DNA of 64,000 bases from Paenibacillus glucanolyticus NBRC 15330 (GCF_004000885.1 NZ_BIMC01000004.1:1-64000), one strand, 5' to 3'; positions 9,301 to 17,400 are shown, counted from the first letter of the stretch. Notes: a model not told the origin generated them from the sequence alone. Program-made: numbers and translations.

Positions 9301-9413
9301 CCCATCAGACCTACCACAAAGAGCCATCCGATAACGGATCCGAAAACCCGCAGAAAGGACCGTTTGCGCGGTTTTTTCTGTTTCTCAGGCTCCTGTTTTT
9401 TCTCCTCAACCAT
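6306..9413 (-). CDS. class A penicillin-binding protein (transglycosylase/transpeptidase) with C-terminal FN3-like modules
   Basis: A bifunctional peptidoglycan synthase of 1035 residues, longer than typical PBP1A. Order: basic cytoplasmic tail, one membrane helix near residues 24-50, GT51 glycosyltransferase (catalytic Glu in SIEDNRFYTHKGVD near 114; GGSTLTQQLA), then transpeptidase with SxxK in PGSAMKPIAAY near 429, SxN in DSTNT near 488, and KTG in VGKTGSTQ near 622. From about 800 onward there are two beta-rich FN3-like repeats separated by an acidic Pro/Asn/Asp linker. The gene is monocistronic, with its own promoter and terminator. Equivalent to PonA/PBP1, but I do not assign a symbol. 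Confidence 0.93.
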   Translation of the reverse strand: MVEEKKQEPEKQKKPRKRSFLRVFGSVIGWLFVVGLMGALFAGGAVAGYVTSIVENEPVRSRALIENTMNDNAITGFAYFADGSPIGQLRTEEDRRPVEFKELPQLVKDAVVSIEDNRFYTHKGVDIKGTARAVKERVLNEPVQTGGSTLTQQLARLTFLSRDKTDNRKVKEMLLAMRMERFLSKDQILTAYLNKVPYGNGSSGYQLFGIKAAARGIFNINNLNDLNVAQAAYLAGLPQLPSSYSAFNGKGEFDEKAFNRAVNRQHRVLASMLEEGKITQAQYEEAKAFDIKQSLAPRTQKAYVTYPYLMMEVERQASNILMKLGQEADENAKGAQGNSELMDASRTQLSTGGYRVYTTIDRTLYKTMRTIAEDDSNYLPDSAEKGMEQTSAMMIDNKTGAILGMIEGRDFNTEQMNYATQMKRQPGSAMKPIAAYLPALDSGALQPASVVDDSPIILKDYSKVYHIPKNSYTGYRGLMTARQALNDSTNTVALKLFNNTVGIEKAWEFSKKLGITTLEEDDYNASTGVLGGLHYGVTVEELTNAYSAIGNQGKFTDAFMIEKIVDSKGKIVYKHDVKPEQVFSEQTAYLMTDMLRTVITNGTGSKVRDNYKKFNEVPVVGKTGSTQNYGDVWFMGYSPDITLGVWVGYKEQKNTLVGDQRKHAQAIWARIMNEVTDVKPDLFPTKTFEKPEGIISKTVSAYSGKIPTALTDKFVTDLFNAKFVPTESDDGVAKAKYITYRGVNYIPQEATPLDMLREQIVIKREKPLDELIVELQNALKVMKGDKRPLESYLPQDAKKGMPSKVDPRTDDGKAPTPPKNVHYSMGSGSISFNASGSPDVVGYRLFKSINGSPYTHQGQVILGDESLVFSGLGANGMFATYYVVAVDVAGKTSEPSAIVGGTTPGFPLPGETGTNPDDTIDNPDDGITEEDPNIDPGLGNEGASTVPTAPGQPTLVATPEGFSASWSGNAPEEEVMVYNIYISPNSDGNYQILGSSKSTEFYYSSGGPIGGTYRITAVNPIGESPASPAVYFEKK

Positions 9414-9442
9414 GAATGTATACTCCTCCTTTTAACGCACCT

Positions 9443-9448
9443 ATTATA
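9443..9448 (-). promoter_or_regulatory. extended -10 promoter element of the PBP gene
   Basis: On the minus strand the sequence reads TGCTATAAT, an extended -10, about 30 bases before the PBP start and its AAAAGGAGGAG ribosome site. No strong -35 is seen. Confidence 0.5.
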
Positions 9449-9508
9449 GCATAAATCGAAGGTTTTGAATCATGTGTACACGTATAGCGTGTCCTTTTTT
9501 GAGGAAGT

Positions 9509-9538
9509 TTGACTTTTTCGCAAAGCCTATGTTACAAA
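9509..9538 (+). promoter_or_regulatory. promoter for the T-box leader and tyrS
   Basis: TTGACT (9509-9514) is followed after 17-18 bases by TTACAAA, just before the start of the T-box leader. The -35 is strong and the -10 weak. Confidence 0.5.
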
Positions 9539-9564
9539 TAATGCAAAGTTCATATCGAAAAAAG

Positions 9565-9858
9565 CGTTGAAGGACTCCAGTAGAAGGCGGATCCTATCGT
9601 TTCAGAGAGTCGGTGGCTGGTGCAAACCGATAACGATACCCCTTTGAATTACCGTCCAGAGCTGTCCGGGGGAATAAGAGCTGCGTATTTGGTGCACAGC
9701 TGCTGTGTAGTCCGGTTCCGGGATGACAATTCCGTTATGGTAATGAAGTGAAAATCCGTTTTTTTGCGCGAAGGTTTTGTGTGAAGACGGGTTTTAATTA
9801 GGGTGGTAACGCGAGCGCTCCTTCTCGTCCCTTGGGATGAGAAGGGGCTTTTTTGCGT
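9565..9858 (+). promoter_or_regulatory. T-box riboswitch controlling tyrS
   Basis: T-box leaders sense uncharged tRNA and allow read-through only when the amino acid is scarce. The T-box core AGGGTGGTAACGCGAG is at 9800-9815, overlapping the left arm of a terminator (CCTTCTCGTCCC and GGGATGAGAAGG, 9820-9845, then TTTTTT). Upstream, 9603-9632 carries the stem I features AGAGAG and GGTGGCTGGTGCAAACC. A UAC tyrosine codon at 9650-9652, within GAATTACCG, is the best specifier candidate, though I did not fold the RNA. The downstream gene is tyrosyl-tRNA synthetase, which agrees. Confidence 0.88.
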
Positions 9859-9887
9859 TTCATAATAGAGAGGAGGCGTGCTGAAAC

Positions 9888-11141
9888 ATGAAGTGGGAAC
9901 TATTGTCAATGGTACAGCGGCAGGAGGTAGAGCGTCAGATGGAGGTCATCTCCCGTGGGGCCGTGGAGATCGTTCCGGAAGATGAGATGAAATATAAGGT
10001 GATGCTATCGGTCGTAACCGGCGAGCCGCTGCGTGTGAAGCTGGGAATGGACCCGTCTGCGCCGGATCTTCACGTAGGCCATACCGTCGTGCTGCAGAAA
10101 CTGCGCCAGTTTCAGGAGCTTGGTCATCAGGTGCAACTCATCATTGGCGACTTTACCGGCCGAATCGGGGATCCAACCGGTAAATCCGAAACGCGTAAGC
10201 AGTTGTCGGAAGAAGAAGTGAAGCATCATGCGGAAACGTACAAAAAACAAATTTACAAAGTGCTGAACCCTGATAAAACAAAGATATACTACAATTCCGA
10301 GTGGCTCGCACCGATGACTTTTGCAGAAGTTGTCAGTTTGTCGGCAAAGGTAACCGTTGCACGTATGCTGGAGCGTGATGATTTCACTAAACGTTACCAA
10401 AACGGGCTGCCGATCAGTATTCACGAGTTTTTTTACCCGCTGATGCAAGGAATGGATTCCGTTGCGCTTAAGACCGATGTAGAGCTTGGCGGTACAGATC
10501 AAAAGTTCAACCTGCTGATGGGGCGTACTTTGCAGAAGGAGTATGGCACAGAGGCGCAGGTTGCGATCACAATGCCGATTATCGAAGGACTTGACGGCGT
10601 GCAGAAGATGAGTAAAAGCCTGGGCAATTACATCGGAATCGATGAAGAACCTAACGAAATTTATGGCAAAACCATGTCCGTTCCGGATGAGCTCATGCTG
10701 AAATACTATAGGCTGGCTACCGATGCAAGAAGCGAGGATTTGAACAAGCTGGAGACAGGGCTACAGGACGGAAGTGTACATCCTCGGGATGCCAAAATGG
10801 GGCTGGCGCACACTTTGGTACGTATGTATCATGGAATGGAAGCAGCGGATGCTGCCCAGCAGCATTTTGTAACCGTCTTCCAGCAGCATGCTCTGCCTGA
10901 AGAGATTGAGGATTTCGTTGTAGCCGAAGAGACACTGGAGAACGGCAAGATTGGTTTGATCAAGCTGCTTACGCAACTTGGCTTTGCGGCTTCGAACGCT
11001 GAGGCCAGGCGGTCAATCCAGCAGGGCGCTGTAAAATGGAATGAAGAGAAATGGACTGACATCTATGGTGAAATCACTCCTCAAGATGGCGATATTATTC
11101 AGGTGGGCAAACGTAAATTTGCCAGATTAAAGCTTTCTTAA
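9888..11141 (+). CDS. tyrS: tyrosyl-tRNA synthetase (TyrZ-like subclass)
   Basis: Charges tRNA-Tyr in the cytoplasm. A class I synthetase of 417 residues with the HIGH-type motif in LHVGHTVV near 61, KMSKS in VQKMSKSLGN near 240, and a C-terminal S4 RNA-binding domain (AASNAEARRSIQQGAVKW near 366). The VKLGMDPSAPDLHVGH segment marks the TyrZ-type subclass, not the common TyrS type. The ATG at 9888 follows AGAGGAGG with a slightly long 12-base gap; an in-frame ATG at 9909 is possible. Expression is governed by the T-box upstream. rpsD is convergent downstream, as in B. subtilis. Confidence 0.95.
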   Translation: MKWELLSMVQRQEVERQMEVISRGAVEIVPEDEMKYKVMLSVVTGEPLRVKLGMDPSAPDLHVGHTVVLQKLRQFQELGHQVQLIIGDFTGRIGDPTGKSETRKQLSEEEVKHHAETYKKQIYKVLNPDKTKIYYNSEWLAPMTFAEVVSLSAKVTVARMLERDDFTKRYQNGLPISIHEFFYPLMQGMDSVALKTDVELGGTDQKFNLLMGRTLQKEYGTEAQVAITMPIIEGLDGVQKMSKSLGNYIGIDEEPNEIYGKTMSVPDELMLKYYRLATDARSEDLNKLETGLQDGSVHPRDAKMGLAHTLVRMYHGMEAADAAQQHFVTVFQQHALPEEIEDFVVAEETLENGKIGLIKLLTQLGFAASNAEARRSIQQGAVKWNEEKWTDIYGEITPQDGDIIQVGKRKFARLKLS

Positions 11142-11244
11142 AACAAAGGCACAGTAAAGTACGTGATCACAGAGAGAAAAGACACAAGACGGTTTTACAC
11201 TCTGTTGGGTATCGGATGAATCAAGAGGGTCCGTATTTAGGCAT

Positions 11245-11279
11245 AAAAAAACCTGAAGGCAGGAGCCTTCAGGTTTTTT
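11245..11279. terminator. bidirectional terminator between tyrS and rpsD
   Basis: AAAAAACCTGAAGGC and GCCTTCAGGTTTTTT enclose AGGA. With A- and T-runs on both sides the hairpin can terminate both convergent genes; it is 17 bases past the rpsD stop. Confidence 0.9.
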
Positions 11280-11295
11280 GAGTTCTGCGTTAATC

Positions 11296-11898
11296 TTAAC
11301 GGTTGTAGAACTCGACGATTTGTTTCTCGTCGATATCTTGGGAAAGTTCGGAACGCTCTGGAAGACGGATGTACTTTCCTTCCATTGAAGCTTCATCAAG
11401 CTCGATGTAAGCTGGAAGATGTACACGGTTAGCCAAAGCTTCCTTAATGGAAGAGAGGCTGCGGCTTCTTTCACGAAGACCGATAACATCGCCTGTGCTT
11501 ACAGCGTAAGAAGCGATATCGACTTTCTTGCCGTTCACAGTCACGTGACCGTGAGCAACCAATTGACGAGCGCCTGCGCGGCTGTTGCTGAAGCCAAGAC
11601 GGTAAACCAGGTTGTCCAGACGGCTCTCAAGCAGGAACATGAAGTTCTCACCAGCAATACCTTTCATGCTAGTTGCTTTGTTAAACAGGGTTTTAAATTG
11701 CTTCTCGCCCAAGCCGTACATGTGACGCAGCTTTTGCTTTTCTTGAAGCTGCATACCGTAGTTGCTTACTTTTCTCCGTTGGTTAGGACCATGCTGACCT
11801 GGAGGGAAAGGGCGTTTTGCCAATTCTTTACCTGTACCGCTCAGGGAGATTCCCAGACGACGGCTTAATTTAAATTTAGGACCGGTGTAACGTGCCAT
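11296..11898 (-). CDS. rpsD: 30S ribosomal protein S4
   Basis: Primary 16S rRNA-binding protein that nucleates 30S assembly and, in Bacillus, represses its own synthesis. 200 residues, the normal length, starting [19 protein letters not shown]. The S4 RNA-binding domain appears as [20 protein letters not shown] near 103. The N-terminus lacks the four zinc-binding cysteines of C+ S4 proteins. AAAAGGAG precedes the ATG. The gene stands alone, away from the main ribosomal operons, as in B. subtilis, with a long leader and strong promoter. Confidence 0.97.
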   Translation of the reverse strand: MARYTGPKFKLSRRLGISLSGTGKELAKRPFPPGQHGPNQRRKVSNYGMQLQEKQKLRHMYGLGEKQFKTLFNKATSMKGIAGENFMFLLESRLDNLVYRLGFSNSRAGARQLVAHGHVTVNGKKVDIASYAVSTGDVIGLRERSRSLSSIKEALANRVHLPAYIELDEASMEGKYIRLPERSELSQDIDEKQIVEFYNR

Positions 11899-12084
11899 GT
11901 TATATAGACTCCTTTTTAATTAAAGTTTCATTAGGGCTCTATTTGCGCCGTATTTGTTTACTCTAACCCGTGATTTCCGGAAGATCTGTCAGGAAAGTTC
12001 AGCCGCTGTCCTGTCAGTAACAAATAACGTGAGGGTGACACAACCCGCCCAAATTCATCGAATGCATTGCATTCTTACTCAACA
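11899..12084 (-). promoter_or_regulatory. rpsD 5' leader, probable S4 autoregulatory RNA
   Basis: About 185 bases separate the predicted transcription start from rpsD. The leader carries a hairpin at about 11985-12020: on the minus strand CTGACAGGA pairs with TCCTGACAG except for one A-A mismatch, around an inner CAGC-G-GCTG stem. B. subtilis rpsD has an S4-binding pseudoknot leader, so a similar role is likely here; I did not model the pseudoknot. Confidence 0.5.
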
Positions 12085-12090
12085 ATAAAT

Positions 12091-12118
12091 ATTATATGAA
12101 GTAATGATATAAAGTCAA
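12091..12118 (-). promoter_or_regulatory. strong sigma-A promoter of rpsD
   Basis: On the minus strand TTGACT (12113-12118) and a perfect TATAAT (12091-12096) are separated by 16 bases. This is the best promoter match in the window. Confidence 0.85.
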
Positions 12119-12428
12119 GTTCAACCTGTAACTTACCATTTCTTGTTTTTTGTCTAAATTTGTCGATAGGACCATGGACCTAAAAATATTGTGAAAAACG
12201 CATAAATTTTAATGCAAAAATGGGTAGAAAAGAGTAAGATATTAGTGAATTAAGTAGTCGCATTTATCTAGTTACATAACGGAACGTTTTCGGTGATTAT
12301 ACTCCCCAACATGTTGAACAGCTGGGTTACCGCAATCTAAAAGCGGCAGCACTAATGGATCCTTACATTATGAATCGGAACGCCAGTCTTGGATAGGCCT
12401 TTTATAATGGTGCAAAGGAGCGCCCAAT
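12119..12428. other. intergenic region upstream of the GGDEF gene
   Basis: About 310 bases without a gene. It is AT-rich at the left. A TATAAT at about 12404-12409 could be a -10 for the GGDEF gene, but I see no matching -35. A small CCGC/GCGG hairpin lies near 12330. No riboswitch was recognised. Confidence 0.4.
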
Positions 12429-14420
12429 ATGTCAGAAGAACAACGGAAAGTGTACGAAAGCTCTCCCGGTTCTGTGGTCATGTTCAATGATTCCGGGCCT
12501 ATTCCGGGAAATGAGCCTTGTCTTTGGCTTCAGGGCTTGGATATTACACCCCATGATTTCCCTTACCTTCAGCCTCTCATAACAGACAGCTATATGGAGT
12601 GGCAGAGAGAAAGTGCAGGCACACAAGCGATGAAGAAATTCAGCTGGGCCCTTCTATCTCATGAGGGGACTTGGCTGACAGGGGCACCTGAAATAAGAGA
12701 ATACCTTTATGCGAGCGAAGACGATACGCTATCGCATACTATGATTGCTAAAGAAGCCGCGGCAGGTATGGGTAAGGAGTCGTTTGAGGGGAGAGTGCTA
12801 TGCTCTGTTCCGCTGTTCACCCGTGTTCATGGCGATTTGTTTGGGGTGCTGGTCTGCGTCTCTACAGATGCCATGGAACAGGAGCAATCGCTTATGCTGG
12901 CAGAGAGTCATGCCTTGTTGTTTCGCTCCTGCTTCTATCGCCAGCTCGAATACATATTTGCTGATGATCTGGAGAAAGTTCATTCCCAGGCGGAGCGCGA
13001 AGTTCATCGCCGTTCCATTTTATTTCAGTATGTAAAGCGGATGCATGTTCAGATTAATGTGGACAACGTGCTTATTGAGGCCATTGATAGTGTCCTGGCT
13101 CTGTATCCTAGGGCGAAAGTCGAATTGTTTATGTCCCAGGATCATGAAAGCGGGCATCCGCTGGTGCGTCCCTTGCTTCTCCATCACTGGCAGGAGGAGG
13201 TCTACGTCCGAACATTTATGGAAGGCACCTTGACGATCCGTGAACATGAGCCTCCTCATCCTATAGTGGAGATCGGGATTCCAATGGGGGGCAAGCAAGG
13301 AGTTTACGGCGTGCTTCACGTGGAAGTGGACAAATCCGAACTGCCGGACATGGATTTGGAATTGCTCGGCATGATGGCCGATGCGGCGGGTACAGCGTTT
13401 GAGAATGCCAAGCTGTACGAGCAGTCCAACCTGATGATCCACGAGCTCCGTATGATTAATGAGCTGACGCAGCGCCTGAACAAAAGTTTGCATTTGGCGG
13501 AAATATTCCAATTTGCCAACCATGAGTTGCTCAAAATCCTAGAGGCGGATTATTGCTGCATTCTGATATACAACGAGGAGCTTGGCGGCCTTGAAGTGGT
13601 GTCCTGCAACGCCGAGTGGCTGGCGAAGGAGGTCTTTGAGAAGGATTACGGTCTGGGCGGTCTGGTCTATCATTCGAAGGAGCCGCTCATTCTGTCGGAT
13701 TATCATGAAGAACGTCCGGCGGAGTCGAGACTGATGGACAGCACGAATTCAAGCTCGATGATTGCAACTCCGCTGACGGTTAACGGCGAGGTTCGGGGCG
13801 TGGTTCTCTTAACACACGCGAAGCGGCATTATTTCTCATATGACAGCTATCGTCTGCTTCAAGCGCTTACAAGCCATATCGGTCTGGCAATCGGGAATGC
13901 CTTTTTGCATGCCGAGGTGCGACGAATGGCGAATCGGGATATGCTGACTGAACTGTATGCAAGACATTATCTTGATGAGATGATTCATGAATGTCAAAAC
14001 CGAGATTTTTGCGGTTCTCTGATTGTTGTGGATATCGATGAGTTCAAGCTGGTCAACGATACGTTTGGCCATCAGAGAGGCGACAAGATCCTGAAGCAGG
14101 TCAGCAGCATTGTGAAAAGTACCATTCGACATAGCGATATTCCTGCCCGTTGGGGAGGCGAGGAACTGGCGGTGTATTTGCCTGGACTCGGCATTCAACA
14201 GGCAGTGCAGGTAGCTGAGCGTATTCGTTTAAGGGTGGCGGAGGAGACCGATCCGAGAGTCACGGTTTCCTGCGGCGTTTCCGAGTGGAACTGGACCAAC
14301 GACAAGATCAGTGTGGAATCGCTCTTCTATCGAGCGGATATGGCGCTGTACGAAGCGAAGAATAGCGGGCGCAACCGGATCGTCGTGGAGAGGGCGGGAG
14401 CCGAGATTGCTTTGGACTAA
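12429..14420 (+). CDS. dgcP: GAF-GGDEF diguanylate cyclase, DgcP-like
   Basis: Predicted to make cyclic-di-GMP from two GTP. 663 residues: an N-terminal GAF-like region (about 30-190), a second GAF (205-335), a third GAF (350-490), and a GGDEF domain (505-655). The active-site loop reads GGEEL near 575, an accepted variant, and an inhibitory RxxD site (RHSD near 566) sits the standard five residues before it, so the enzyme should be active and product-inhibited. No membrane helices, hence cytosolic. B. subtilis ytrP (dgcP), also a GAF-GGDEF protein, sits beside rpsD, so position supports orthology. AAAGGAG precedes the ATG. Confidence 0.88.
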   Translation: MSEEQRKVYESSPGSVVMFNDSGPIPGNEPCLWLQGLDITPHDFPYLQPLITDSYMEWQRESAGTQAMKKFSWALLSHEGTWLTGAPEIREYLYASEDDTLSHTMIAKEAAAGMGKESFEGRVLCSVPLFTRVHGDLFGVLVCVSTDAMEQEQSLMLAESHALLFRSCFYRQLEYIFADDLEKVHSQAEREVHRRSILFQYVKRMHVQINVDNVLIEAIDSVLALYPRAKVELFMSQDHESGHPLVRPLLLHHWQEEVYVRTFMEGTLTIREHEPPHPIVEIGIPMGGKQGVYGVLHVEVDKSELPDMDLELLGMMADAAGTAFENAKLYEQSNLMIHELRMINELTQRLNKSLHLAEIFQFANHELLKILEADYCCILIYNEELGGLEVVSCNAEWLAKEVFEKDYGLGGLVYHSKEPLILSDYHEERPAESRLMDSTNSSSMIATPLTVNGEVRGVVLLTHAKRHYFSYDSYRLLQALTSHIGLAIGNAFLHAEVRRMANRDMLTELYARHYLDEMIHECQNRDFCGSLIVVDIDEFKLVNDTFGHQRGDKILKQVSSIVKSTIRHSDIPARWGGEELAVYLPGLGIQQAVQVAERIRLRVAEETDPRVTVSCGVSEWNWTNDKISVESLFYRADMALYEAKNSGRNRIVVERAGAEIALD

Positions 14421-14423
14421 CAA

Positions 14424-14456
14424 CTCTGCAGCTGAGTGGCTGCAGGGTTTTTTTTG
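14424..14456 (+). terminator. terminator of the GGDEF gene
   Basis: CTCTGCAGC and GCTGCAGGG pair around TGAGTG and are followed by eight T, directly after the stop codon. Confidence 0.88.
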
Positions 14457-14520
14457 TAATCTGAATAATGTCATGAGCCGCGGATAGCCTAAGAGCAAGA
14501 TCAACGAGAGGCTGATGATT

Positions 14521-15348
14521 ATGAGAATGAGGAAATTATGGACACTCATCGGAATGATTTTGCTCATAAGCTGCTTAACGGGATGTGCCTGGCAGGAACA
14601 GCTGTCCGCCGAAGAATCGTTCAATCGTGCCCTTTCGGGACTGTCTGGCATCGACAATTTCTCATTTAAAGGGGAGGCGGCGATTCGGAGCGAGGAGAAT
14701 GGTCCGTTTCAGCAAAGTATGGCATTTGAAGGGCATTTGCAGCATCACAAGGATTTAACGTTATCGTCAAAAGGCGAGGCCGCGAAGCTGCTTCAAGAAA
14801 AGGGACCGGCGGATTCGATATATAAAGCAGATGGGCTTAAAGTGACACTTAAGCGCAAGCAAGGCAGGTGGAGCACACTCTCATCACAGGGAGCTGACGA
14901 AATGTGGATGACCCGCCTCAATCCGTTGGAATTGCTGGAGTATTTGGGTAATTCGGAGAAGACGGTGACTCAAGAGCTCGGCGCGGCAAGAGGGACGAAG
15001 GTGCTTCGAATCGAATTGTCCCCGGAAGCGGCAGCCGAGATGGCATATGGCTCCTTGGATGAACAGATGAAGGTGCTGGCAGAGCGGATTGAGCGTAAAG
15101 GAGATCCGCTATACAACGACAATCCCAAGGTGCGTAAACAGCTGAAGACCGTGTGGGAAAGAGATTATAAAGAGATGAGGAATAGGCTGCAGAAGGCGGA
15201 TGCTCTTTCCGTAAGTCATTTGACAATTAACAAGAAAAACCATCTTCCAGCCAAATTAACGATGGAGCGAAAGCTTTCATTTATAGATAGCCACGGCAAG
15301 ACTCGGACGGAAACGCTCTTGTCTGAAGTTACATTTACCGGCTATTGA
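14521..15348 (+). CDS. putative lipoprotein of unknown function
   Basis: 275 residues starting with a short lipoprotein signal: basic MRMRK, a hydrophobic stretch, then lipobox LTGC with Cys22 as lipidation site. The mature part is soluble and mixed alpha/beta, with repeated beta-rich segments (FSFKGEAAIRSEENGPF; LSVSHLTINKKNHLPAKLT) reminiscent of LolA/LppX-like folds, though I cannot name a family. The ATG at 14521 is chosen over 14515 because GAGAGG is 9 bases upstream. It would be anchored outside the membrane. It has its own leader and lies between terminated dgcP and the aminopeptidase gene. Confidence 0.75.
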   Translation: MRMRKLWTLIGMILLISCLTGCAWQEQLSAEESFNRALSGLSGIDNFSFKGEAAIRSEENGPFQQSMAFEGHLQHHKDLTLSSKGEAAKLLQEKGPADSIYKADGLKVTLKRKQGRWSTLSSQGADEMWMTRLNPLELLEYLGNSEKTVTQELGAARGTKVLRIELSPEAAAEMAYGSLDEQMKVLAERIERKGDPLYNDNPKVRKQLKTVWERDYKEMRNRLQKADALSVSHLTINKKNHLPAKLTMERKLSFIDSHGKTRTETLLSEVTFTGY

Positions 15349-15479
15349 CGTAAGTGACGTGAAAATATTTTTCACGTGGAGCGCTGACGCAAGCCGGCTT
15401 CCATGCTACAATAATCTATAAATTTACCGCTGTTCAATTATTGAAGTAGGGAACAGTCAACACAAGGAGGATAAGACAT

Positions 15480-16595
15480 ATGCGTGATCCCAGAATTCAG
15501 AAACTGGCTCAGAATCTCGTGAATTATTCCGTAGATATGCAGCCGGGAGAAAATGTGCTCATCGAGATGATCGGATCGGAGCGTGATTTGCTGAATGCGA
15601 TCATTGAGGAGGTCGGGAATCAAGGAGGCCGTCCGTTCGTACAGTTGACCGACCGCACGGTTCAACGCGCCATGCTGAAGAATGCCAACAAGGAGCAGCT
15701 GGAGCTGTGGGCCGAGTTGGACCTGGAGCGTATGAAACAAATGGATTGTTACATCGGCATACGTGCAGGCGAGAACGTCAACGATATGGCTGACGTGCCT
15801 GAGGAGAATATGAAGCTGTACAATGCGCTTTATTCCCACCCGGTACATAGCGAAGAGCGAGTCAAGCGTACGAAATGGGTAGTTCTCCGCTATCCTAACG
15901 CCAGTATGGCGCAGCTTGCCAACACGAGCACAGAGGCATTCGAGGATTTTTACTTTGATGTCTGCAATCTGGATTATTCCAAAATGGACCGTGCCCAGGA
16001 ACCTTTGGCCGAGCTGATGAGAAACACCGATAAGGTTCGTATTGTCGGACCCGGTACGGAACTCAGCTTCTCGATCAAAAACATCGGTGCCGAAAAATGC
16101 TCCGGTCAGAAAAATATTCCGGACGGCGAAGTGTACACGGCTCCTGTTCGCAACTCTGTTAATGGAACCATCTCTTACAACACGCCGACTTTGTATAACG
16201 GGGTAACCTTCGAGAATATTAAATTCCGCTTTGAAAACGGGAAAATCGTAGAAGCAACGGGCAGCGACACCAAGCGTCTGAACGAGATTTTGGATTCGGA
16301 TGAGGGTGCAAGACACATCGGTGAGTTTGCCATCGGTTTTAATCCGTACATTTTGACGCCGATGAAAGATATTCTGTTCGATGAGAAAATCGCTGGAAGC
16401 CTGCATTTTACGCCAGGTCAAGCATATGATGTAACAGACAACGGCAACCGCTCCTCCATTCACTGGGATCTGGTTTTAATCCAGCGGCCTGAGTACGGCG
16501 GCGGGGAAATCTACTTTGACGATCGTCTGATTCGCAAGGATGGTATATTTGTGATTCCAGAACTCGCAGCGTTAAATCCGGAAAATCTTAAATAG
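15480..16595 (+). CDS. M29-family aminopeptidase
   Basis: A 371-residue metallo-aminopeptidase of the thermophilic aminopeptidase (M29, AmpS/PepS) family, which removes N-terminal residues using two metal ions in the cytoplasm. Family marks include the metal-binding glutamates in KNIPDGEVYTAPV near 215 and IGEFAIGFN near 280, and the histidines and aspartate in GSLHFTPGQAY and SSIHWDLVLI near 305-330. ACAAGGAGG precedes the ATG. It is transcribed alone. Confidence 0.9.
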   Translation: MRDPRIQKLAQNLVNYSVDMQPGENVLIEMIGSERDLLNAIIEEVGNQGGRPFVQLTDRTVQRAMLKNANKEQLELWAELDLERMKQMDCYIGIRAGENVNDMADVPEENMKLYNALYSHPVHSEERVKRTKWVVLRYPNASMAQLANTSTEAFEDFYFDVCNLDYSKMDRAQEPLAELMRNTDKVRIVGPGTELSFSIKNIGAEKCSGQKNIPDGEVYTAPVRNSVNGTISYNTPTLYNGVTFENIKFRFENGKIVEATGSDTKRLNEILDSDEGARHIGEFAIGFNPYILTPMKDILFDEKIAGSLHFTPGQAYDVTDNGNRSSIHWDLVLIQRPEYGGGEIYFDDRLIRKDGIFVIPELAALNPENLK

Positions 16596-16690
16596 ATTGG
16601 AAAAAATGTTGCATAAGAAAACGGATTCAATGTATCATGAAGGTGCAGTGATGAGCTTTATTCAGATCCTAAAGTTACGGAGGGATTCGT

Positions 16691-16933
16691 ATGTCCAATA
16701 ATCAATCTATCGTGGAAATTTCACAAACCGCTAGCCAGTTCTCTTCCTCTATCGTTTTGCAGGCAGAGAACAAGTACATCGATGTGAAAAGCATCTTGGG
16801 TCTGTTCACAACGCTTGTCAACAGCCAAAGCTATGAACTGCATGTACACGGACCAGATGCTGATGAAGCTAAAAAAGCAATGATCGACGTATTCACCAAA
16901 CATGGTTTGAATGTATCCGTCGTGGCTGAATAA
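16691..16933 (+). CDS. HPr-like protein lacking the phosphoryl-carrier histidine
   Basis: 80 residues. The C-terminal half matches HPr/Crh: KYIDVKSILGLFTT corresponds to the regulatory-serine region of HPr (NLKSIMGVM), here with Ser34, followed by the typical GPDADEAKKAMIDVF helix. The HPr active-site loop (GIHARP) is missing: about 15 residues replace roughly 30, with no histidine in that stretch. It therefore cannot act as a PTS phosphocarrier in the usual way but might keep a Ser-based regulatory or CcpA-binding role, as Crh does. GGAGGG precedes the ATG, and a terminator follows. Confidence 0.8.
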   Translation: MSNNQSIVEISQTASQFSSSIVLQAENKYIDVKSILGLFTTLVNSQSYELHVHGPDADEAKKAMIDVFTKHGLNVSVVAE

Positions 16934-16941
16934 CAGTCGCC

Positions 16942-16977
16942 AAAAACACCCTTCCATTCAATGGAAGGGTGTTTTTT
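16942..16977 (+). terminator. terminator of the HPr-like gene
   Basis: AACACCCTTCCAT and ATGGAAGGGTGTT form a near-perfect stem with a tiny TCA loop, followed by TTTTTT. Confidence 0.9.
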
Positions 16978-17083
16978 CGTAGAGCAGGGGTCTATTTTAT
17001 TCAGGTCCTTGTATTGAGATTCGATTTCGACTAATATTAAAGATAGTAACTGTGCTGTGATTTTTGACATAGGGGGGAAGATC

Positions 17084-17371
17084 ATGACTTCATCTGATTT
17101 ACAGGAACAGCTGAATCTAAAAGCGATCAGTCTTCTTCATGAAGATGCAGATAAAATCCTAAAGCTTATTGAAGTACAGATGGAGAATCTGGCGACCCGT
17201 TATTGTCCTCTCTATGAGGAAGTGCTGGATACCCAAATGTACGGTTTTTCAAAAGAGGTTGATTTCGCGGTGCGGGCCGGGCTTCTTCCGGAAAGTACGG
17301 GAAAGCAGCTGATCAGCAAGCTTGAACGCAATCTGGCGCTCCTGTACGAAGCCATGAATCAATCCAAATAG
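17084..17371 (+). CDS. ylaN: YlaN family protein
   Basis: 95 residues closely resembling B. subtilis Yla[17 protein letters not shown] and [29 protein letters not shown] are the family core. YlaN is a small cytoplasmic protein needed under iron limitation in B. subtilis and reported to act with the iron regulator Fur. The ATG at 17084 is preferred over an in-frame ATG at 17057 because GGGGGGAAG lies just before it. In B. subtilis ylaN adjoins ftsW; here two genes (cax, asp23) separate them. Confidence 0.9.
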   Translation: MTSSDLQEQLNLKAISLLHEDADKILKLIEVQMENLATRYCPLYEEVLDTQMYGFSKEVDFAVRAGLLPESTGKQLISKLERNLALLYEAMNQSK

Positions 17372-17400
17372 CCTGTACTTGTACAGGCGCATACATAGAG

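Noticed and set aside
12321-12340. GGGTTACCGC resembling a T-box core
   Set aside because: No stem I, no terminator follows, and the next gene is a diguanylate cyclase, not an amino-acid gene.
15438-16463. 341-codon open frame on the minus strand
   Set aside because: It lies within the M29 aminopeptidase gene on the opposite strand, has no family features and no start signals; it is a by-product of codon bias.
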